Of a stretch of DNA of 64,000 nucleotides, positions 58,644 to 64,000 are shown piece by piece. Each line of letters starts with the position of its first letter. The stretch's first letter is position 1. Origin of the DNA: Antedon bifida (taxonomy: Eukaryota; Echinodermata; Crinoidea; Comatulida; Antedonidae); the NCBI GenBank assembly GCA_963402885.1, contig OY727103.1:7850501-7914500 (forward strand), in the 5' to 3' direction. The notes beneath the pieces were generated by a model. It saw nothing but the letters and a program-made list of their open reading frames with translations, was not told the DNA's origin and searched no databases. The position numbers and the translations under genes are program-made.

Positions 58644-60513
58644 GAGCCATTGTCTGTAAAAATCAAAGATTTGGTGGCAGATGTAAAAAAATTGATTTCG
58701 CTCAAATTTTTACCATGAATAGACATTTCAATAAAAAGCATATCTACAACTTTCATTTTAATTTTTAGCCTCCGTTGTCATGACAACGGTCAATTATCCA
58801 AATTTTGATGTTTTTGTCATTTTTCACAGATTTTCTATAGTGAAAAAGTACAAACTTGTATACTTATTTTAACCAAAAATACTTACAGTATACAGTTTTT
58901 GTTTATAGCAGTGTAAACAACATGTATTGAGTTCCATTTAATGTAGAAAAAAAAATTTACAAAATGGAGTTTGGTTGATACCATTATTTTAAAAAGGGGT
59001 GTTTTTAAAAAATATTTTTTTTATAAAAGTATACCTCATAAACGTACCTATAACTTCCAAAGTGGTGTTTTTATATCAATGAACTTTTGTAATTTGATAG
59101 TCAATAGATTTGTCAACAATAATCACGAAAAAAACACTGGGGTAAATTTCGTACATAGGTTTTGTGTTGCCAGGAAAATACGAAAAATAAAATATAAACA
59201 AACAAAACACATGAAACACAATTTAAATATGGCTAATACAATAATAAAAATAATGTATATGTGGCTTGTCATAATGCTACCAATGTACTGTAGCAACTGT
59301 TTCTATACGTAACTAAGTACAATATTTTTAATATGGGGTTTCATGACTACAAACAATTGATTACATAGCTTTACTACTTTTTCCCAAATTTACTTACTGA
59401 ATCCCAGAAAATGTCTGACTTTGTGAAAGGGTCATTTGTTGGGTCAAATTATGTCAAAATGTATTATTTATGTTATCTTAGAACCTGTTTCTATGCGTAA
59501 CTAAGGAAAAGTGGCCGCCTACGGGCGGTCACCCGGACCCTTACGGGAGGTTCTGCCGATAAAGGGCCAAAATCACGTATTATGGCTATACACGATACAT
59601 GAAAAGAGCCTCTCAATTTTCCAGCTAATTGTATTATTATTTATAATCAGGTGGTTTTGTATTTTTTAGCATTTTCAGACAAATTTTAAAAGCTTTTATC
59701 ATATGAAAAATGGTCGGTCAAAATCTGTGTAGTTTTCTCATCTCTTCACAGTAATGTTTTTAAAACCGCTTCGAAATAAAGCTAATATAAAAAGAAATAC
59801 AATAAACATGGACCTCTAATTCATAGGTCCATGCAATAAGTATCACATTTTTCGTGTGGCCGCTTACGGGAGGTCATTTATCATACAAAAAATCTCATTT
59901 TTAGTATAAAAAGGTGCCCGCAGCTGCTTACGGGAGGTGTCCGCTTACGGTAGGTACCAAATGCACTAATTAGATAAGAAGAACAAACAGGCTTTTCAAA
60001 TTGCGTCCGTTAAGGGAGGTGGCCGCTTACGGGAGGTGCCCGCTGTAAATAAAATATGGGGTTTTCATGAATAAAAATAATCACAGAAGAAAGTCCTTAT
60101 GAATATGACCTTGTGAAACGGTAATTTGAAAATGCAAATAAGGCATGCCTGCTAATAATCTACAAATTTAAATTTGTATAAGATAAGTATGAATAATCTA
60201 AAGAATATCTCAATTTTGGTTACCATAGTAACTGTTGCTATGCATAACTAAGGGTAATTAAATAATTATCAGATAATTATTGATTAATAATTAATACTGA
60301 ATCCAACCATCACAGTAAAAAAAATATAGAATTTAAAACCAATATTTAATATAAAGTGTGATATTTTACATGCTGACCTTAAATGAAATGAAATTTCACA
60401 TCAGGGCTTCAATATTTGTTATGTAGCATTAACATACCTGAGTATATCATTGACTTTTGATTGGTTGAACTTTGGGGAGGGGAAAGTGGTGGATCCAGGA
60501 AATAGTTAGGGGG
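58644..60513. mobile_element. Inverted, truncated copy of the 3.9-kb element (R2)
   Basis: Reverse complement of about 40930-43679 with internal deletions: GAGCCATTGTCTGTAAAAAT at the left, GGCCGCTTACGGGAGG phrases at 59510-60040, and the GGATCCAGGAAATAGTTAGG stretch at the right, where it stops. TTAA precedes it (58640-58643). The outer 1.15 kb of R1 is absent and is replaced by half of a GCTTGGTTCCCAC MITE. Confidence 0.85.
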
Positions 60514-60576
60514 TGATTGGTCAATTCACTTGCGTTGCGTTACGTCCTTGCGTTGCGTCGCTAGTGGGAACCACGC
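60514..60576. mobile_element. Right half of a GCTTGGTTCCCAC MITE
   Basis: TGATTGGTCAATTCACTTGC through CTAGTGGGAACCACGC and TTAA (60577-60580), matching the right arm of 38652-38828. Its left arm is missing at the junction with R2. Directly after the TTAA, block B3 begins. Confidence 0.82.
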
Positions 60577-61033
60577 TTAATAGACAATACATATGTCTAT
60601 ACGGCACGGGCCTATCCGGCCATGTATACACGGTATAATGTTTGCCTCAAAAAATTGTACAGGCACATTACAGAATTAAGGAGGTTAAAGCTAAGACCTC
60701 CATTCCAAGCCGAAGTAACGTCTAACATACACCTGATTCTTGGTATTGTATCTCGATTTCTATAGTATCATAGGAACATTCGGTAATACAACATCACATG
60801 TTTCACATGTATCACCTACTATCATGTAACCATAACCTAATTCATAAGCTAATGATAGAGGCATGTGATGTCATGATGTTCTGTATTACCAAGTTGTCAG
60901 AAAAACAACGTCAACAGTTTCTCCTCCTACCTCTACACACTGTATTCATTTAAAATACGTTAGACCAGCTTAGTTTAAAATGACATTCTGCCGTATGAAA
61001 CACAGACAGTGTCACAAAAACGACGTTTCTAAT

Positions 61034-61110
61034 ACCCCTTTCACACCAAAACATCGAGGCGTCAACTCCGGAGTGTCTCCGGAGTTTTGCTTATTTGGTG
61101 TGAAAGGGGT
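61034..61110. mobile_element. Mini-hairpin element in block B3
   Basis: Intact copy with ACCCCTTTCACACCAAA and TTTGGTGTGAAAGGGGT ends, at the B1-equivalent position. Confidence 0.85.
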
Positions 61111-62661
61111 ATAAAACATTGTTATGAGGTCATTCAATCTTAATCCAGTAAAAAATAAGTCAAAATTAGGGTGAACCTAGAACAAATTGCAACTTAAGTG
61201 TTTGTTTAGTTTGTCTGGCTGAAATTGTCCAAATGAATATCAACTAAAGATAACCAAAAGGAAACTAATATTAGCATAATTAAATTACAGTATATGACGT
61301 CATAAACATTACGAATGCTTTTTCGATCTCCAATCAAACAAAATAAGACTACGAAAACGTCGTTATGAGAGGCATCTGTTATCTATGTTGATTCTGTTGG
61401 TTCTTTTTTTAGTTAATAACCGACACCAATATAAACTTACCTTTCATTATGGTAGAGTCCGTACTGATACTTTTAAATACTCAGGGATAGTACGGTTTCC
61501 CAATCTGTGTTACGATCAGAAATAATCTTATTGGAGAGTCGTTTTTTTTAAAGTGTAAACACAGTTTAAAATAACATTTTATAGATTTGTAAATTTTCAT
61601 ATTTTATAAACCAAAAGTTATGCAAATGTACATGATTTTTTAGATTGTACCTTACTCTGAATTTTAAACTTTTATAGACCTACAATCAGAATGTTCTGAG
61701 AGCAATTGTATTTTTATATTGTAGCACTTTTATTAGCATTTTATAAATAGCATATTTTTCTATGTTTTTTTTCTATATTTATTGTTATAATTTTGGTTTT
61801 ATTGTATCGTTTTAGTTTTCAGGGGCTATTCAAGCACATCACAAGATGACAGTTTTATTACTTTTACTTTTCCGCTACTCCCCTGTTATACTATAGGCCT
61901 ATGGTTTTTTTGTTATGTAGAAAGATTGAAAATAAAATAAATAAATCTACAATAGTGTGGTACATAGGCCCTACACGTATATAGCCTCATCCATTCGTAG
62001 TTAGGCAAACTTATGACGTATTAATTTCATTGGCAAAAATCAAATACTGCTATTATCTTCCTCTATAACATAGCGTTATCCATTCGTTACTACTGTGGTA
62101 AGATGGGCTTAGGACGTATCAATTTCATCGGCACGAATGAAAGAATCGTATGAGAACTCATCCTTACTGTTCTTGTAGCCGTCTTCTTCTACAGATAAAT
62201 GTCCATCATTGACAAATACATATTATCCGTTTACTTCACTGATGGTCGAGATCCATATTTATACCAGGCTATACCCTTTATTTTTATTTCAACTTTTTTG
62301 ATTTCTATAACATTGAGATTTAATTATTTAACTATAATTATCGGAAGATGTTGTTATTCATAAATCTGAGGTTTATTAATTGCTTTTCATTTGTCATTTT
62401 GTTACTATTTGTCAGATTTTATTTTAGGTAAAAGTCCTTTGTTCTGCAGAAAATTGTATTAGGGTTAACTATGTTGTCATTCAACCAGATTTTACTACTA
62501 ACACTGGCTTTATACTTTTAGGCCTTTTTTGTCACAATATACCTATTTGATGTTATCGTTGTTGTTCCGAAATTAATAAAAATAAATAATCCTTGATCTT
62601 ACTGTTCTTTGGTAGGCATACTATACATATCATTATTTGATTCTTTTTTAACGGTTTTCAG

Positions 62662-62733
62662 GTACTTGTACGATAACCAAATAACTACAATACCAGCAAA
62701 TGTGTTCGATGGTTTGACATCATTGACAACACT
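62662..62733 (+). CDS. LRR cassette I
   Basis: 72-nt exon after ACGGTTTTCAG: YLYDNQITTIPANVFDGL then TSLTTL, ending CT|GTGAGT. Intact, phase 2 both ends. Its front half matches remnant F. No terminal exon follows within the window, so a partner exon should lie beyond 64000 if this cassette is used. Confidence 0.83.
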
Positions 62734-63004
62734 GTGAGTGCTTTCTTTTGTTTATCATACTTTTGAAAATAGTAATAGTTTACAGTAATAAGCTTATTGA
62801 GCACGCGGAACAAATGTTATATATCTCTTATGAAATCGTCATCGATCATGCATGAGATGCATCTGTTACGTAGGCCCTACACGTAAATCGTTATCCGGGC
62901 CCTCCGTATTTAGGTGAACTTAGGACGTATCAATTGCATCGGTACAAATGTACTCACATTGTTAGTGAGCAGGGGGAGGGAGAGAAAGAGTTAGAAGAAC
63001 TGAA

Positions 63005-63355
63005 ATAAGTCGTGACGTATAATAAAAATCATACAAAATAATAATATAACTAACGAATCCGTATAATATAATAATGTTGTATGTTATAAAGTAAGGTAAA
63101 TGCGTTTAATATAATACAATTATATTATAATATAATGTATTTTATTAATAATATAATAGTAAATGTTCATAATATAATGCCAAAACCGAATAATATAATA
63201 CAAAAAGTCAATAATTTGTTACATTTTTCACATAATATATTAGAAATAGATATAATATAATGCTAACACCAAGTAATATAATGCAAAACGTATAATTCAT
63301 TACAATACAATATATAATATAATAAAAAAATGATATAATAATATAATATTTTGAA
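63005..63355. repeat. AT-rich array of TAATATAATG words
   Basis: Built almost only of TAATATAATA, TAATATAATGC and AATATAATAC variants without a strict period, over about 350 bp. Non-coding. 63356-63835 shows nothing else. Confidence 0.8.
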
Positions 63356-63835
63356 TACTTCAGACAGCTGAGGCTTGCCATAGTATATACTTGATAACAG
63401 AACTTTTGTTCATGAAATTTTGTAAAAAATTAGTTAATCATGATGTTATGCGATTTTATTCTTCAAAATACATCATACATACATTAAATCGCAAACTTTA
63501 AAGTTTTTATTCAGAAAAAAGCTTGTCCCACAGTTTTGTGTCATATACCATATATACATAATTTAAATGTGCCGTCTACAGTTTAATGAATGGCAGGGAA
63601 AAATTGATTGTGCGTTGTAAACATGCGAAGACATGGAAATAAATCTAGCCGCAAATTATTTTCAATAAAAGAGCTAAAAAAAAGCTAATAAAACAAGGTT
63701 TTATAAAAATTACAGTTGCGTACCTTTTGAACGTCATATCCGAACGGTATAGAACTCATTAAATAATTATAATTTCTGGGGTTTTTTTTTCAACTGGAAG
63801 TACAATTTATTCATGGATCTAGCAGTATGCACTCT

Positions 63836-63978
63836 GTCTCCGCTGTCAGACATGCGTGATGTCTGACAGGGTGATCCTGTCCTGTGTCCTATGCTAAATA
63901 CATCATCTCCGTCACGCTCATCTCCGTCTAATTTCCCAATGTTTCTTTGTGACGGAGATGTGACGGAGATGATGGTCA
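63836..63978. repeat. Hairpins at the window end
   Basis: GTCAGACATGCGTGATGTCTGAC (23 nt; arms GTCAGACAT and ATGTCTGAC) forms a tight stem. Then CATCATCTCCGTCACGC and the complement-type GTGACGGAGATGATGG flank about 60 nt with repeated CTCCGTC/GACGGAG words. Probably the end of a further inverted-repeat element that runs past the window. Confidence 0.65.
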
Positions 63979-64000
63979 GTGACGGATTTGACTTTTTGCT

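Larger units (their letters stand above)
33096..62733 (+). other. CUB + single-LRR cassette locus (whole gene region)
   Basis: Exons in order: signal peptide (33096), CUB (35651), LRRNT (38442), LRR cassettes A (44992), B (46903), C (50444), D (52345), terminal exon E (53196), cassette G with remnant F (55609/55680), terminal exon H (56509), cassette I (62662). Junction phases are 1, 1, then 2 throughout, so any cassette can be skipped or repeated without losing frame. A transcript of SP-CUB-LRRNT-A-B-C-E would code for 280 aa; with H in place of E, 273 aa. No membrane helix or GPI-type tail is visible, so the product should be secreted. The role is probably recognition (LRR plus CUB), which is inference. 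Where one gene ends and a second begins is unclear. Confidence 0.8.
52300..62733 (+). repeat. Tandem cassette blocks B1-B3 (period about 3.3 kb)
   Basis: Block B1 (about 52345-55608) and B2 (about 55680-58640) match almost base for base through cassette, intron, terminal exon and 3' flank. B3 (60581-62661) repeats only the 3'-flank part, from TAGACAATACATATGTCTAT on. Offsets: D to G 3335 bp, E to H 3313 bp. The junction of B2 and B3 is filled by an inverted R element and half a MITE. Short open frames at 53755 and 57073 are copies of the same flank. Confidence 0.88.

Noticed and set aside
44992-62733. Lamprey VLR-type assembly of LRR cassettes by gene conversion in somatic cells
   Set aside because: The cassettes have proper splice sites in matching phase and a leading signal exon, so ordinary splicing explains them. 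There is no incomplete germline gene with flanking silent cassettes.
1-64000. LTR retroelements, Polintons or other virus-derived elements
   Set aside because: I looked for paired long terminal repeats, protease/integrase or capsid motifs and very long inverted ends with such genes, and saw none.

Overview
The window reads as animal nuclear DNA. It is AT-rich and intron-rich, has GT/AG splice sites, non-LTR retrotransposon remains, many short inverted-repeat transposons, and no operons. The gene content (galactose-3-O-sulfotransferase-like enzymes, a secreted CUB + leucine-rich-repeat protein) and the frequent palindrome TAGGCCTA fit a marine invertebrate deuterostome, probably an echinoderm. 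That placement is inference. I found no rRNA, CRISPR array, LTR retroelement or virus-like element.

1-21 kb, minus strand: two paralogous two-exon Gal3ST-like genes. Gene A has exon 1 at 4827-4993 and exon 2 at 2281-3517 (467 aa). Gene B has exon 1 at 20589-20725 and exon 2 at 14804-15875 (402 aa). In both, exon 1 is a type II signal-anchor exon and the single intron is in phase 2. Between them lies a 2.4-kb tandem duplication (5368-11537 and 11538-13920), each copy with a tRNA-like sequence. The first copy later took in an inverted-repeat element and a dead LINE. The 4.7-kb intron of gene B holds a transposon-like unit with a truncated six-exon gene (16437-17989) whose splice phases all still fit. 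A 37-bp minisatellite lies at 1453-1823.

21-33 kb: gene-poor. It holds a TTAA-flanked MITE, a degenerate AGCTTATGTAG-motif array, a large inverted array of GACCACCTC/GTAAGCG phrases, three copies of a dispersed repeat in both orientations, and one LINE nested in another.

33-63 kb, plus strand: the most interesting part. A signal-peptide exon (33096), a CUB exon (35651) and an LRRNT exon (38442) are followed by a run of exons of exactly 72 nt, each coding for one leucine-rich repeat, all with phase 2 at both ends (44992, 46903, 50444, 52345, 55680, 62662). Two duplicated stop-carrying terminal exons (53196 and 56509) are interleaved, each followed by AATAAA about 200 nt downstream. Tandem blocks of about 3.3 kb multiplied the cassettes. 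Any combination of cassettes keeps the frame, so the locus could give many secreted CUB-LRR isoforms, or it is a splitting gene family. A 3.9-kb TTAA-flanked element sits in intron 3 and again, inverted and truncated, near 58.6-60.5 kb. Intron 2 holds an almost perfect 86-bp-arm palindrome and a hAT-like element. The last kilobase is an AT-rich TAATATAAT array plus hairpins.
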